64,000 nucleotides of DNA from Phormidesmis priestleyi Ana (GCA_001314865.1 LJZR01000016.1:62001-126000), one strand, 5' to 3'. Positions 48,678-58,755 are shown, counted from the stretch's first letter. The notes: a model not told the origin generated them from the letters alone. Translations and numbers: made by a program.

Positions 48678-49454
48678 ATGCGTTCTTTAAATTCTACTAA
48701 TTCTATCTTTAATCGCAATCGGCGAGTTGACAGCAATACGCGATCAGAGCATCGGCTGCTTGCTGCTAATTTAGCGCGACAGCATGCTGCCAAACCTAGT
48801 TATTTTCAGCCTGATAGCTGGCTTTCTACTGAAGATGCCTGTTTGCTATTGCGCAAGCATGCCAATGCTGCGGCACACACCCAAGACTATACGCTAGCTG
48901 TAAAACTGTTTGACCGACTGATTGGCTATGAGCCTAGAAATGCAAGTCACTATGCGAATCGTGGCCTGATGCACTACTCGCTAGCGCAGGTAGAGAAAGC
49001 GCTAGCCGACTACAATCAGGCCTTGGAGATTGCTCCAACGCTAGATAAGGTCTATAACAACCGAGCCAATCTACAGGCGACCCAACAGAATTGGGAAGTA
49101 GCGATCGCAGACTATGACCGCGCGATTGATCTGAATCCACTGAACTTGCGCGCCCGAATTAATCAGGCTATTACCTTTAGAGAAATGGGCCACTATGAAG
49201 AAGCCTTGGCCTGCTTAGACATTGCCATGTTTTTTCAGTCGGATAGCGTCGTGCTTCACGCTACGATTTATGCCGAAAGAGGCCGAACCTATCACCTGCA
49301 AGGCGATTGGAATTGTGCGATCGCAGACTATAAACAAGCGCTTTTAAAACTTCAGGCGAGCGATCTAAACTGTCAGCAGGTAGCGCTAGCCGAATTTGCC
49401 CGTCACCATAGGCTATCGCACCGAGTGCGCAGATGGATTAGTAGCTTAATGTAA
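48678..49454 (+). CDS. TPR-repeat protein
   Basis: Protein of 258 residues with about four tetratricopeptide repeats (about 50-225): AVKLFDRLIGYEPRNASHYANRG-type, ALADYNQALEIAPTLDKVYNNRAN, AIADYDRAIDLNPLNLRARIN and ALACLDIAMFFQSDS, quoted in parts. The N-terminus is basic and not a signal peptide, so it is cytoplasmic. The YNNRAN/IADYDRAI pattern is common in cyanobacterial TPR proteins. Partner unknown; convergent with the small gene at 49472. Confidence 0.85.
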   Translation: MRSLNSTNSIFNRNRRVDSNTRSEHRLLAANLARQHAAKPSYFQPDSWLSTEDACLLLRKHANAAAHTQDYTLAVKLFDRLIGYEPRNASHYANRGLMHYSLAQVEKALADYNQALEIAPTLDKVYNNRANLQATQQNWEVAIADYDRAIDLNPLNLRARINQAITFREMGHYEEALACLDIAMFFQSDSVVLHATIYAERGRTYHLQGDWNCAIADYKQALLKLQASDLNCQQVALAEFARHHRLSHRVRRWISSLM

Positions 49455-49471
49455 GCGTTAGGTCGGCGCAA

Positions 49472-49696
49472 CTAGTCGATATCGATAGATTGTGGGCCTT
49501 TGGAATTGCCTATGGGGCGGCTGTTGCTGTCCATAGGCGAGCCAGCGGCAGGGTTTGCGCCCTGCTTATTTAACCAGCTTTTAACGGGGTCTTCGGTTAA
49601 ATCTAGGCTGAAAACGCCTGAAAAAAAGCCGCCCAAAAATGCAATGGGCTGATGGGCTAATTCCCGCATAAAAGGGGTGAGTTCATTGACAAACAT
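49472..49696 (-). CDS. Small conserved cyanobacterial hypothetical protein
   Basis: Protein of 74 residues (begins MFVNELTPFMRELAHQPIAF) with a short hydrophobic segment FLGGFFSGVFSLDL and a polar tail. Proteins with the pattern P-x-AF-GGFxSGxxxLxLxxDPVKSWL are common and short in cyanobacteria, but I know of no function. It lies downstream of the SpkB-like kinase on the same strand (67 bp), so it could be co-transcribed. Confidence 0.7.
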   Translation of the reverse strand: MFVNELTPFMRELAHQPIAFLGGFFSGVFSLDLTEDPVKSWLNKQGANPAAGSPMDSNSRPIGNSKGPQSIDID

Positions 49697-49763
49697 ATCG
49701 CTTTATTTACTCGCTAAACACCTCTTAACAGTTTAGCGGGCAAAAACGGTCTTTTAGCGAAGG

Positions 49764-51278
49764 TTAGCGAAACATTCGCTTGCCATTGGGATGAATGGTA
49801 GACCAGTTGGTGCGAGCCATCGCCAACTGTGTGTCGCTAAGGGTGGCGCCGCTTAAGTCGGCGCCGCAGAGGTTCGCATCTTTAAGCTGGGCAGATTCCA
49901 AGGTTACTCTAGACAAGTTTGCGCCTCGGAGGTCGGCGTTTTCTAGCTTAGCGCCGACTAAGTAGGCGTTGGTGAGGTCAGCGTTTTTGAGTATGGCCTG
50001 ATTGAGATTTGCGTAGCTGAGGTTGCTGTGCGACAGGTCGGCGTTTGAGAGGTTGGTTTTGAAAAAAGTGGATTTGGTGAATCGACAACCGGTTAACACC
50101 TGCTTATGCAAGTCGAGCTGACTAAAGACCTGCTCCGAAAAATCGCGGTAGCCTTTGTCATAGGATTCTTTTAGAGACTGCGCAGTTGGTTTTTGGCTTT
50201 TTCTGCGCTCTGTGCCGGTATAGACAGTGGTTTTGCCAGTGCGCCGCTCCTGCCGAGCCCGAATAGCTTCGGCCATTCGGGCGGAGGGGGAAATGCGCGG
50301 GACTTCTTCGACGACTGTGACCTCTTGGGTAAGGCTCGCGGTGGTGGCAAATGCCATATTTTGGGATAGGCTGTCCAGGTAGGGCTCTAGGTCTAAGTCC
50401 TGGAGGATTTCAGAGGCCATTTGGTAGCGATCGCGCACTGAAATATTCAGCATTTTTTGCAAAATTTTGGCAAAGTGGCTGCTGACGGCTGTGTAGTCTT
50501 GCCAACGCAATTCACCACTTTGCGAATCGTAGGGCAGATCTTTGGGCGATCGCCCCGTGAGCAGATAAACGCAAGTGACCCCAATGGCGTACAAATCGCT
50601 TGCATAGACCGGTCGCATGGCCATTTGCTCAGGCGGAGCGTATCCAGGCGTGCCAATCGCATAGGCCGTGAGGGCGGTTTCATCAGAATGGTCAATCTCG
50701 GGGGGGCGAACCTTGTCTTTAACTGCGCCAAAATCGATCATTACGAGCTGCTGGTCTTGCTCTCGGCGGATGAGGTTGGCGGGCTTAATATCGCGATGAA
50801 TGATTTTATGGCTGTGAATGTACTGAACCACTGGCAAAATTTCAGTGAGGAACCGTTTGACCCGTACTTCAGAAAACGGACCGTTCAGCTTGACTTCTTT
50901 TTGCAATGTAGAGCCGCTCACATACTCCTGTACCAGGTAAAACTCCTGAGCGATTTCAAAATAGTCGAGCAGGCGGGGCAGCTGGGGATGATTGCCGATT
51001 TTGCCAAGGATATTGGCTTCTCGTTGAAACAAATCACGGGCCATTTCTAATAGGCTAGGCACCGAGGTCGTGGGTCGCAGCTGCTTGATTACGCAGGAAG
51101 GATGGCCCGGTAAAGACTGGTCTCGGGCCAAAAAGGTTGCACCAAAGCCGCCCCGCCCCAAGGCGCCTAACACCCGATAGCGATCGCGCAGCCAGAGTTT
51201 GCTGCCACAGGTTGCACAAATTCGAGCGTTCAGCGCGTTTTTGGGCTGAGGACAGTCGGGAGCAATGCAATAGGTCAT
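49764..51278 (-). CDS. Ser/Thr protein kinase with pentapeptide repeats (SpkB-like)
   Basis: Hanks-type kinase of 504 residues with three parts. An N-terminal zinc-ribbon (YCIAPDCPQPKN...ICATCGSKL, two Cys pairs) is followed by the kinase domain (about 33-295): GRGGFGATF, the invariant Lys in VIKQL, HRDIKPANLI, DFGAVKD and GTPGYAPPEQ. The tail (about 400-490) is a pentapeptide-repeat coil of the A(D/N)Lxx type. Synechocystis SpkB has this arrangement and takes part in oxidative-stress responses. A 14-bp perfect inverted repeat with a 35-base loop lies just before the gene. Confidence 0.93.
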   Translation of the reverse strand: MTYCIAPDCPQPKNALNARICATCGSKLWLRDRYRVLGALGRGGFGATFLARDQSLPGHPSCVIKQLRPTTSVPSLLEMARDLFQREANILGKIGNHPQLPRLLDYFEIAQEFYLVQEYVSGSTLQKEVKLNGPFSEVRVKRFLTEILPVVQYIHSHKIIHRDIKPANLIRREQDQQLVMIDFGAVKDKVRPPEIDHSDETALTAYAIGTPGYAPPEQMAMRPVYASDLYAIGVTCVYLLTGRSPKDLPYDSQSGELRWQDYTAVSSHFAKILQKMLNISVRDRYQMASEILQDLDLEPYLDSLSQNMAFATTASLTQEVTVVEEVPRISPSARMAEAIRARQERRTGKTTVYTGTERRKSQKPTAQSLKESYDKGYRDFSEQVFSQLDLHKQVLTGCRFTKSTFFKTNLSNADLSHSNLSYANLNQAILKNADLTNAYLVGAKLENADLRGANLSRVTLESAQLKDANLCGADLSGATLSDTQLAMARTNWSTIHPNGKRMFR

Positions 51279-51595
51279 TTCAGGTAATAAAAATTGCCCT
51301 ATCTAGTGCTATGTCCTAGCAAAATAGATAAGTTGGCAGTCATGGAGATAGCACTAGATAGCCTCACTTTAGATTGTTCCCGCTTATGGAAAGGCGATAG
51401 AAACTCAAGAAGAGAAAATTGACACGCATCAACGGCTCTGTGAAAGGTCTTTGTGAGGTTACCCGTGAGGGTTATCAGAGCGCTGTTGGTTAATCGGGGC
51501 TGTGCTTTCGGCGATTTGCTTCTGTTGCGGCTAGCGGCTAACGCTATAGTACGATAGAGCTTTGTCGTGGCTAGCGCCTAGGCGTTAATTTTCCA
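51279..51595. other. Divergent spacer between kinase and pheT
   Basis: Contains the long inverted repeat at 51299-51361 and should hold promoters for the kinase gene (minus) and pheT (plus). No gene is seen. Confidence 0.5.
51299..51361. repeat. 14-bp perfect inverted repeat upstream of kinase gene
   Basis: CTATCTAGTGCTAT (51299-51312) and ATAGCACTAGATAG (51348-51361) are exact reverse complements around a 35-base spacer, beginning 21 bp before the kinase start. Confidence 0.85.
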
Positions 51596-54199
51596 ATGCG
51601 TGTTTCTGTTAACTGGCTCAAAGAACTTGTCGATTTCGACCTTTCCCCAGAGGCGCTGGCCGAGGCGCTAACAATGGCGGGTTTTGAGGTAGAAGATATT
51701 GAAGATCGTCAAAGTTGGGCAGAAGGTGTCGTCGTTGGCCGGGTGATCAGCCGTCGGCCCCACCCCGATGCCGAAAAGCTGAGCGTTTGCACGGTCGATA
51801 TTGGCGCAGCAGAGAATTCGACCATTGTATGCGGCGCAGCCAACGTAGGTGCAGACATGTGTGTGCCGGTAGCGACAGTCGGCAGCTATCTGCCCAAGGT
51901 CGATCTTAAAATTAAACCGCGTGAGCTGCGGGGTGTGCCTTCAGCCGGGATGATTTGCTCACTTGCTGAGCTGGGCTTAGCAAAAGAATCCGAGGGCATT
52001 TACATTTTTGATGAGGCCGCCTTTGAGCGAGGTGAGATTAAGCCGGGGCAAGATGTGCGATCGCTGCTAGGGCTCAACGACTTTGTGCTAGATGTGACTT
52101 CTACGGCCAATCGGGCTGATGCACTGAGCATGATCGGCATCGCGCGGGAAATTACTGCGATTACAGGTAACGAACTCAAGCTCCCGATTTCTGATAGGAA
52201 ACCCGCTGAGCCGTCGCAAACTTCTTCGCTCGGCCAGGTTAAAATTGGATTAAGCGATCCCAAAGCTTGCCCTATTTATATCGGTAGCGTTTTAGACAAT
52301 ATTCAAATCGCTCCGTCGCCTGATTGGCTACAGCAGCGACTGCTTGCCGCTGGCACTCGCGCGATTAATAATGTGGTTGATATCACTAACTATGTGCTGC
52401 TGGAATGGGGGCAGCCGCTGCATGCCTTTGATTTGGATCGGTTGGCTGCTGCTGGCAGTGACGCTAAAATAAGCGACGCTAAAACAAGCAACGCTAAAAC
52501 AAACGACGCTAAAACAAGCGCTGAAACCCTGATTGGCGTGCGTTTTGCCAAGCCGGGTGAAACACTCGTTACCCTGGACGATAAAGAACGTGAACTCGCA
52601 GAACAAACCCTGTTGATCACTGCTGCTGACATGCCCGTCGCCTTGGCCGGTGTAATGGGCGGGGCGGCGACAGAAGTTGTTGACAGTACTCAAAGCGTCT
52701 TTTTAGAGGCGGCTTATTTTGATTCGGCGGCAATTCGCAAGTCGGCTAGGTCGCAGGGTTTGCGAACAGAGGCCTCGGCTCGCTACGAACGCGGTGTCAA
52801 CCCGGCTGAACTGAGTTTGGCGAGCGATCGCGCTCTACAGCTGCTCCAAGAGATTGCCGGTGCAACACTCATAGGCCAAACGGAAGATAGAACCGACATT
52901 GGCCATATTACGCCGACCCGAGAAGTCTCTTTGCGGCTGAGCCGAATCAGTCAAATTTTAGGCCCCATCAAGGCAGAGCCTGGCCAATCGACAGCGTTGA
53001 ATCAAGCGACGATTGAAGCGTTGCTCACCAAACTGGGCTGTCAGGCGACGCCGAGTAGCACCGATCCTATGGTCTGGACGGTGACCGTGCCGCCCTATCG
53101 ATATCAAGACCTAGAACGAGAGATTGATTTGATTGAAGAGATCGCTCGACTGTACGGCTATGATCGCTTTGACAACACATTGCCCGCTCAAACCTCGCGC
53201 GGCTATCTCTCTGAAGAAGCCGCCTTATCGAGACAGCTGCGATCGGCTTTTCGCGCTGCTGGGCTCACTGAAACCATTCACTACTCACTTACTAGCACTG
53301 ATCCGAACAAAAATCAGGTCGTCCTAGCCAATCCGCTGTTCAAAGAGTACTCCGCGCTGAGAACCGATTTGCTGGACGGTTTAATTGATGCGTTTAAGCT
53401 AAATTTGGACAACGGCAATGGCCCCATTAATGCCTTTGAAATAGGCAATGTTTTTCGTCAGCCGGCGGGCAATGCCGAAGGCGATCCGATTGAAACCTGC
53501 AAAATTTCAGGGATTGTCGGCGGCGATGCGAGACGGGGCCGATGGGTGACTAGCAACAAAGAGTCGCCGCTGACCTGGTTTGAAGCGAAGGGAATTTTGC
53601 AGCGTGTGTTTGACAGTGTTGGGCTCAGCGTAGACTATCGGGCGATAGACGATGGCGCCAGAAATGAGAAATTAAATGAAAAATTAAATGAAAAATTGAA
53701 TGAAAAATTAGACGAGAGACTGCATCCGGGGCGGACGGCCTCACTGTGGGTGCGCGGGCGAACTCGGCTAGGGACTTTTGGGCAGCTACATCCGCAACTC
53801 CGTCAGGCGCAGGATTTGCCAGAGGCTGTGTATGTTTTTGAGCTGAACTGGGATGTGCTAACAATGTGCTTGACGGGCACCAGTAGCAAAGCCGTATTGT
53901 TCAAAGCTTATTCTACTTATCCGGCCTCTGATCGCGATTTGGCTTTCTTTGCCCCGATAGAAGTTACGGTGGCTGATTTGGCGCGATCTATCAGTAAGTC
54001 TGGTGGTAAATTACTGGACTCGGTAATGCTGTTTGATGAGTATCGTGGTGACAATGTGCCTGAGGGGCAAAGATCGTTAGCTTTTAAGCTAGTGTACCGG
54101 GCGAGCGATCGCACGCTCACAGATCAAGACATTGAGCCAGTTCATCAAAAGGTTCGTGCCGCGCTAGAGAAGACTTATCAAGTGAGTTTGCGCAGCTAA
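51596..54199 (+). CDS. pheT: Phenylalanyl-tRNA synthetase beta chain
   Basis: Beta subunit of 867 residues; with PheS it charges tRNA-Phe. Domains in order: B1/B6 start [14 protein letters not shown], tRNA-binding EMAP-like domain (about 39-150, [18 protein letters not shown]), B3/B4 editing region, B5, a catalytic-like core, and the C-terminal ferredoxin-fold anticodon domain ([17 protein letters not shown]). The protein is longer than usual (about 800-810) because two low-complexity insertions are present: DAK-rich (about 289-308) and NEKL-rich (about 690-709), each from an in-frame tandem repeat. pheS is not in the window. Confidence 0.95.
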   Translation: MRVSVNWLKELVDFDLSPEALAEALTMAGFEVEDIEDRQSWAEGVVVGRVISRRPHPDAEKLSVCTVDIGAAENSTIVCGAANVGADMCVPVATVGSYLPKVDLKIKPRELRGVPSAGMICSLAELGLAKESEGIYIFDEAAFERGEIKPGQDVRSLLGLNDFVLDVTSTANRADALSMIGIAREITAITGNELKLPISDRKPAEPSQTSSLGQVKIGLSDPKACPIYIGSVLDNIQIAPSPDWLQQRLLAAGTRAINNVVDITNYVLLEWGQPLHAFDLDRLAAAGSDAKISDAKTSNAKTNDAKTSAETLIGVRFAKPGETLVTLDDKERELAEQTLLITAADMPVALAGVMGGAATEVVDSTQSVFLEAAYFDSAAIRKSARSQGLRTEASARYERGVNPAELSLASDRALQLLQEIAGATLIGQTEDRTDIGHITPTREVSLRLSRISQILGPIKAEPGQSTALNQATIEALLTKLGCQATPSSTDPMVWTVTVPPYRYQDLEREIDLIEEIARLYGYDRFDNTLPAQTSRGYLSEEAALSRQLRSAFRAAGLTETIHYSLTSTDPNKNQVVLANPLFKEYSALRTDLLDGLIDAFKLNLDNGNGPINAFEIGNVFRQPAGNAEGDPIETCKISGIVGGDARRGRWVTSNKESPLTWFEAKGILQRVFDSVGLSVDYRAIDDGARNEKLNEKLNEKLNEKLDERLHPGRTASLWVRGRTRLGTFGQLHPQLRQAQDLPEAVYVFELNWDVLTMCLTGTSSKAVLFKAYSTYPASDRDLAFFAPIEVTVADLARSISKSGGKLLDSVMLFDEYRGDNVPEGQRSLAFKLVYRASDRTLTDQDIEPVHQKVRAALEKTYQVSLRS
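52460..52519. repeat. 15-bp tandem repeat inside pheT
   Basis: Four copies of GACGCTAAAACAAGC and variants, five codons per unit, encode a DAKTS-type insertion after the HAFDLDRL segment. Confidence 0.93.
53663..53722. repeat. 12-bp tandem repeat inside pheT
   Basis: Four to five copies of AATGAAAAATTA, four codons per unit, encode NEKL repeats between two conserved segments (YRAIDDGAR and [10 protein letters not shown]). Confidence 0.93.
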
Positions 54200-54210
54200 G
54201 GCCGTGTAAG

Positions 54211-54246
54211 CCATCAGAGACAATTTAAGATGATGGTCTCTGATGG
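54211..54246. terminator. Hairpin between convergent pheT and dnaX
   Basis: An 11-bp stem CCATCAGAGAC / GTCTCTGATGG with a 14-base loop, in the short gap between the two stop codons. The T-run is weak, so termination is likely but not certain. Confidence 0.6.
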
Positions 54247-54296
54247 TCTCTGATGCTTTCTAAAACTTCTAATAAACGGACGTTAAAGTCCTGAGT

Positions 54297-56546
54297 TTAA
54301 AAAGGAACATCTGGGCCAGGATCAGAAGATTTGGACGCTGATGATTTATTGTTGTTTCTTTTAGTTTTCTCTTTTGAGGTCTTTTGAGATAGCTGACCAG
54401 ACAGCTCTTCAATATCGTCTAAGTTTACAATCTGACCGTTAAAGAACTGAGCGAATCGTTTAATATTTTCCTCGTCTTGATTGCGAACCCATTGATCAGC
54501 GGATAAATCGGCGGGTAGTCCCGAAGATGCCGCAGAAGGCAAAGATACGGTTGTTGCAGAATCTGGAAAGGGTTTTGCACTAGAGGCATCTGGCAGACGA
54601 AATTCGTCGGAGTTTTCATCTCTAATAGAACGATTAGCCGCTGAGTTTTTTGTTTCTAAGTTGTTCTGAGGAGCCGATACAGGTTGTTGGTGTGGTGGGT
54701 TTTGAGACGGGTTGCTAGGTCGCTGATTCGGCAGGGTTCTGTTGGGAGTACTGTTGTTTGAAGTGCTGGCCGGAGTGCTGATCGGAGCACTGGGTTTAGA
54801 GTCTTTTTTGGGAAGCACTGAGCGCACTGAGCTAGCGCCTTGTTCAGTTTTTTCTCCATCAGATGTTTCTGCTTTAAGGACTTCTAAAGAGACTTTTATA
54901 CGGCGCTGAAAAACAGTTTCAAAAGCAGCTTCAAGATTCGGAACTCTCTCTCGACCCATTTGTTGCAGTTTGGCTGAGCGAAAGCCGACGGTTGCCCCCA
55001 CACCATCAAAGCTCTTTAGCATGCCCTGCTGCGACATCAGCATTTGAGTGCCCCTAGGCGCGAGCGCTGCTAAAATTTTGGCCCATAGCTCATCTAATGT
55101 GCCAAAGGCCACTTCTGCAACTTCTTCTGTCGCTTCTGCCGCTTCTGCTACGGTCTCTTTCACAGCTTCTTTTGCAGGCTGGAAAGATGAACCGATCGGC
55201 AATGGTTTGCTAGGCAGCGGTGCTGTAGTCGGTGTAGGTGTAGGTGTAGAGGTTTCTGCCGAGACTGGTGTTTGAGCTGTCGGCTGAACGGTCGGCTGAA
55301 CGGGTGGCTGAACGGGCAGATGAACGGGTGGCTGAACGGGCAGATGAACGGGTGGCTGAGTGGAAATCGCAGGTGGATTGGCGACTGAGAGTACAGATCT
55401 GGCGGGACCTGTGCCTGCATGACCGGTTCCATTTTCGGCTAGCTGAGCGATCGCACCCAAGGCGCTAGGCAGTAGTCCAGTGAGCGTAATTTCTAGCCAC
55501 AGGCGCGGTTGAGTAGTGTTTTTTATTTGAACTTCGGCGAGCTGAAGCTTTTGTTGGCTCGCTAGCATCTGCGCAGCTGAGAGCGTTTGGGCAAAGTCGG
55601 TCATTTCGGCCCAGGTGGGCGGCGTAATGGCAACCATATCGACTCGGGCGGGTGCTGTTTTGGCAATCAGCAGGTCGCGATAGAAACCGACTAGACTTTG
55701 CAGCACAATGAGCGGCTCACGGCCTTTGTCCATGAGGTGACGGGTGCGATCTAGCAGGGCAGTGCCATCGTCGGCAGCGATCGCTCGAACCAAATTCAAC
55801 AAGTCTCGCTCGGGCACAGCGCCGACCAAGTCCCAAACGGCCTCTACCGAAATCTCATCGGCCTGCAAACTCAGCTGATCCAACAGACTTTCGGCATCTC
55901 GCAGTCCGCCTTGAGAAATTTGCGCGACTAGCTGAACCGCCGGATCAGCAATTTGAATAGACTCTTGAGCGGCAATATAGCTCAGGTGCTTAATCATGGC
56001 AGGCAGCGGTATTCGGCGAAAGTCGAACCGCTGACAGCGCGAAATAATCGTTGGCAGAACCCGCTGAGGATCGGTAGTGGCCAGCACAAAAACAACGCGA
56101 TCAGGCGGCTCTTCTAATGTTTTGAGGAGTGCATTGAATGCGGCAGTGCTGAGCATGTGGCATTCGTCAATGACATATACCTTATAGCGGCACTGAACGG
56201 GGGCAAACTGCGATCGCTCAATTAGCTCACGAATATTATCGACGCCCGTATTGCTAGCAGCGTCAATTTCAACAATATCTAGGGCATTGCCGCGCGTGAC
56301 TGACTGGCACACATCGCAAACGCCACAGGGCTGTGGGGTAGGCGCGGGCGACTGAAGACAGTTGAGCGACTTGGCTAAAATACGGGCGCTAGAGGTTTTA
56401 CCGGTGCCGCGTGGGCCACAAAATAGGTAAGCCGGGGCAATGCGGTTTTGCTGAAGGGCGTTGATCAAAGTAGAGGCGATCGCGCCCTGACCCACGAGCT
56501 GAGCAAATGTTTGGGGTCGATACTTATGGTGGAGAGGTTCGTACAA
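54297..56546 (-). CDS. dnaX: DNA polymerase III subunit gamma/tau
   Basis: Clamp-loader ATPase of about 749 residues. The AAA+ core begins YEPLHHKYRPQTFAQLVGQ and has Walker A GPRGTGKTSSA (about 45-55), a zinc-ribbon CGVCDVCQ, Walker B VIDECHML and sensor motifs. After about residue 360 comes a long Pro/Gln/Thr-rich linker with a VHLPVQPP repeat, then a conserved domain (DELWAKILAAL... to VSLEVLKAE), and a further low-complexity tail ending DPGPDVPF. I prefer the TTG at 56546 (MYEPLHH); the frame is open to 56564. No intein or frameshift signal was noted. Confidence 0.94.
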   Translation of the reverse strand: MYEPLHHKYRPQTFAQLVGQGAIASTLINALQQNRIAPAYLFCGPRGTGKTSSARILAKSLNCLQSPAPTPQPCGVCDVCQSVTRGNALDIVEIDAASNTGVDNIRELIERSQFAPVQCRYKVYVIDECHMLSTAAFNALLKTLEEPPDRVVFVLATTDPQRVLPTIISRCQRFDFRRIPLPAMIKHLSYIAAQESIQIADPAVQLVAQISQGGLRDAESLLDQLSLQADEISVEAVWDLVGAVPERDLLNLVRAIAADDGTALLDRTRHLMDKGREPLIVLQSLVGFYRDLLIAKTAPARVDMVAITPPTWAEMTDFAQTLSAAQMLASQQKLQLAEVQIKNTTQPRLWLEITLTGLLPSALGAIAQLAENGTGHAGTGPARSVLSVANPPAISTQPPVHLPVQPPVHLPVQPPVQPTVQPTAQTPVSAETSTPTPTPTTAPLPSKPLPIGSSFQPAKEAVKETVAEAAEATEEVAEVAFGTLDELWAKILAALAPRGTQMLMSQQGMLKSFDGVGATVGFRSAKLQQMGRERVPNLEAAFETVFQRRIKVSLEVLKAETSDGEKTEQGASSVRSVLPKKDSKPSAPISTPASTSNNSTPNRTLPNQRPSNPSQNPPHQQPVSAPQNNLETKNSAANRSIRDENSDEFRLPDASSAKPFPDSATTVSLPSAASSGLPADLSADQWVRNQDEENIKRFAQFFNGQIVNLDDIEELSGQLSQKTSKEKTKRNNNKSSASKSSDPGPDVPF
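55280..55360. repeat. 12-bp tandem repeat inside dnaX linker
   Basis: About seven copies of a 12-bp unit (GGCTGAACGGGT / AGATGAACGGGC in alternation) encode the VHLPVQPP linker; the unit keeps the frame. Confidence 0.92.
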
Positions 56547-56771
56547 ACGAGCGCACCTGAGCAAACAGCGAACAGCTAACCGGCGGTATCTATATTTTGT
56601 ATCTCTATCTTCATGTATCTATCTTCATGTATATAGACAGATACATAATTATAGATACCTGTAGATATCAATAGAGCAATCAGCCGCCGCTACTAAGATA
56701 TCGTTTTCACCCGGTGAATGAGCATCTATTTTTATTTCAGCTCAGGTGAGGCTACATAGAACATGTCTTAG

Positions 56772-57206
56772 CTAGGCAGCCACAGAGCCAAAAGCGCTAT
56801 CTGAGAGACGCTCTAGCGTATCGTTGGTGATGTAGGTTGCAGCTTCGCTAAACTGAGTGGGCTGAGCTTTTCGCCGCTGTCGCAGCTCAGATGCCGCTAG
56901 TAGGGCGGGAGAAACTTTACCAACCTGAGTATATGACTGACCCGGTGATTGGACAGATGACCGGATAATTTCCTTTTGATCAGCCTCTATCCAAAAGCCA
57001 TTTAAATAAGCATCGACTAGCCAGTCAAAGACGCTTTTAAGTGAGGCTGGCAGATCTCGACTAATTTCCTCTTGCGTAGCGTAATTATCGACCAGACGGC
57101 CCATTGATTGCATCAGCAATAGGCTATTGGATGAACTGATTTGGTGGCTGTTTTGGAACAACTGCCAGCGAGCCTCAAATGCTTTAATTCCGGTAAGCTT
57201 AGTCAT
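56772..57206 (-). CDS. Hypothetical protein
   Basis: I do not recognise this protein of about 144 residues. It is helical and soluble, with a conserved-looking centre (SVFDWLVDAYLNGFWIEADQ, about 65-84). The start is uncertain: a TTG at 57302 would add 32 residues, while the ATG at 57206 (MTKLTG) gives a compact protein. The four-copy 11-bp repeat at 57329-57372 lies in the spacer beyond it. Confidence 0.6.
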   Translation of the reverse strand: MTKLTGIKAFEARWQLFQNSHQISSSNSLLLMQSMGRLVDNYATQEEISRDLPASLKSVFDWLVDAYLNGFWIEADQKEIIRSSVQSPGQSYTQVGKVSPALLAASELRQRRKAQPTQFSEAATYITNDTLERLSDSAFGSVAA

Positions 57207-57328
57207 TGCTTTTGGTTGGTAGATTTCTGTAGAACGAAGAGGTTTGGCGAAAAGAAAATCACCTATTAATGTTTTCTTAAGCAGAGATGTTAGTCCGGAC
57301 AAGCTATCTCCGAAAAAGCACTGAACTT

Positions 57329-57372
57329 AAGCCATATTCAAGCCATATTCAAGCCATATTCAAGCCATATTC
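57329..57372. repeat. 11-bp tandem repeat
   Basis: Four exact copies of AAGCCATATTC between the hypothetical gene and the SAM hydrolase-type gene, right at the 3' end of the latter. Confidence 0.94.
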
Positions 57373-58237
57373 AGGCAAAAAGAGGCGCTAAACTTACCGT
57401 TACCTCATAAGAAGGCGTTATTTGGCTTAATGCATCGACTGACACTCCTAGCGCTGCTGCTGCACTGCCGCTATTACAGGCAATTTCAATAAAGCCATGG
57501 CTGCCTGCTAAAGCTGCGATCGCACCAACTGGAACATCGGTATAAAATTTTACACCGGTAAATACCTGTGTGTGGGCTGGTGTTGTCAGCGTGACTTGCC
57601 AGGGAAAATCCGGCAGCAATGAGTGGGGAATGTTGCTGATTAAATTGCCAAATCCATCTATATACTGAATGCTGCCACGGCAAAAAGGCCGACGACTTGA
57701 GGCGACGCGATCGCGCAGAATTTGCGATGGCTCGGCCAGCTGCGTAAAGGGTCGTAAAGTCGGCTGAATTAAGCTACTAGGCGAGATGCGATCGCCCAGC
57801 TCTCCAATAGCCACCCCCCTCGCCAAATGCGCCGCCACCGGGGCAAAAATATCTCTACCGTGAAACGTGTGGCTCGGTTGATCGGTACGCCAATAAACAG
57901 AATTGTTAAGCACAACAGCCTGTAACACGGTTTCCTGCTGCAAAACACCGCTCAATAGCCCATTGTCCGGCCCTACCAAAAACCCCCGCGAACATTCCAC
58001 CGCCACCGCCCGACGGCTAGACCCCACACCCGGATCGACCACCGCCAAATGTACTGTTTTAATGGGGAAGTAAGGATAAGCCACCATTAAATTAAATCGA
58101 CCCGCTAAAATGTCTTGTGGCGGCACCTCATGTGTTAAATCACACGTAGCTATTTCTGGGGCGATCGCAGCAATAACCGCCTTCATGATTGAAACATAAA
58201 CATCTTTCCGGCCAAAGTCGCTGAGTAGCGTAATCAT
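57371..58237 (-). CDS. SAM hydrolase/hydroxide adenosyltransferase (DUF62)
   Basis: Protein of 288 residues of the DUF62/SAM-hydroxide adenosyltransferase family. The N-terminus MITLLSDFGRKDVYVSIMK and the HLAVVDPGVGSSRRAV and LVGPDNGLLSG segments are the family signatures. Members split S-adenosylmethionine to adenosine and methionine using water, or chlorinate it in rare cases; this sequence lacks the extra loop of chlorinases as far as I can judge. Cytoplasmic. The in vivo purpose of such enzymes in cyanobacteria is not settled. Confidence 0.88.
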   Translation of the reverse strand: MITLLSDFGRKDVYVSIMKAVIAAIAPEIATCDLTHEVPPQDILAGRFNLMVAYPYFPIKTVHLAVVDPGVGSSRRAVAVECSRGFLVGPDNGLLSGVLQQETVLQAVVLNNSVYWRTDQPSHTFHGRDIFAPVAAHLARGVAIGELGDRISPSSLIQPTLRPFTQLAEPSQILRDRVASSRRPFCRGSIQYIDGFGNLISNIPHSLLPDFPWQVTLTTPAHTQVFTGVKFYTDVPVGAIAALAGSHGFIEIACNSGSAAAALGVSVDALSQITPSYEVTVSLAPLFA

Positions 58238-58359
58238 GAAAAGTCGCTCCTGTGGTTACCTCGCGAGCAAATCGGTATCATTTGACACCCAAACGGTGTG
58301 ATAGCGATCATTGATTGTACGTAAAGACTTGCCTTTAATATGTACCTGGTGTGTTTGAT

Positions 58360-58755
58360 ATGTCTTTATCTCAGTTTGAGCCAACTGCCGATGTTCTTCA
58401 AAAGAGTGCTGAAGCACTTTCCTTAGCTGATATTAAAAGGCATGTTTTTATATGTGCCGATCAAACCACGCCAAAGTGCTGTGACAAAGAAGAAAGCCTA
58501 ATTGCCTGGAATTATTTAAAGCAGCGACTAAAAGCGCTAAAACTAGATGTTCCAGTTAATCAGTATTCAACCTTTGTTTTTAGAACAAAAGCTAACTGCC
58601 TGCGCGTATGTCAAAAAGGACCTATCCTGCTGATTTATCCCGAAGGTGTTTGGTATCACAGTGCGACACCGGAAGTGATTGAGCGCATTATTCAAGAGCA
58701 CTTAATCGGCGGCAATGTTGTTTTAGACTATATGTTTTTACAGCATCCACTGTAA
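58360..58755 (+). CDS. Thioredoxin-like [2Fe-2S] ferredoxin
   Basis: Protein of about 131 residues with the thioredoxin-like ferredoxin fold. Cluster ligands are visible as [11 protein letters not shown] (two of the Cys, about 31-41) and [11 protein letters not shown] (two more, about 84-92). The ending [11 protein letters not shown]-type segment, here [14 protein letters not shown], and [13 protein letters not shown] are typical of the family. It would act in electron transfer in the cytoplasm; the partner is not known. The ATG at 58360 is preferred over a GTG at 58351. Confidence 0.88.
   Translation: MSLSQFEPTADVLQKSAEALSLADIKRHVFICADQTTPKCCDKEESLIAWNYLKQRLKALKLDVPVNQYSTFVFRTKANCLRVCQKGPILLIYPEGVWYHSATPEVIERIIQEHLIGGNVVLDYMFLQHPL

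Noticed and set aside
50457-51050. Plus-strand frame opposite the kinase gene
   Set aside because: It is antisense to the conserved kinase domain.
54297-56546. Intein or programmed frameshift in dnaX
   Set aside because: The frame is continuous with normal domains; the extra length is low-complexity linker.
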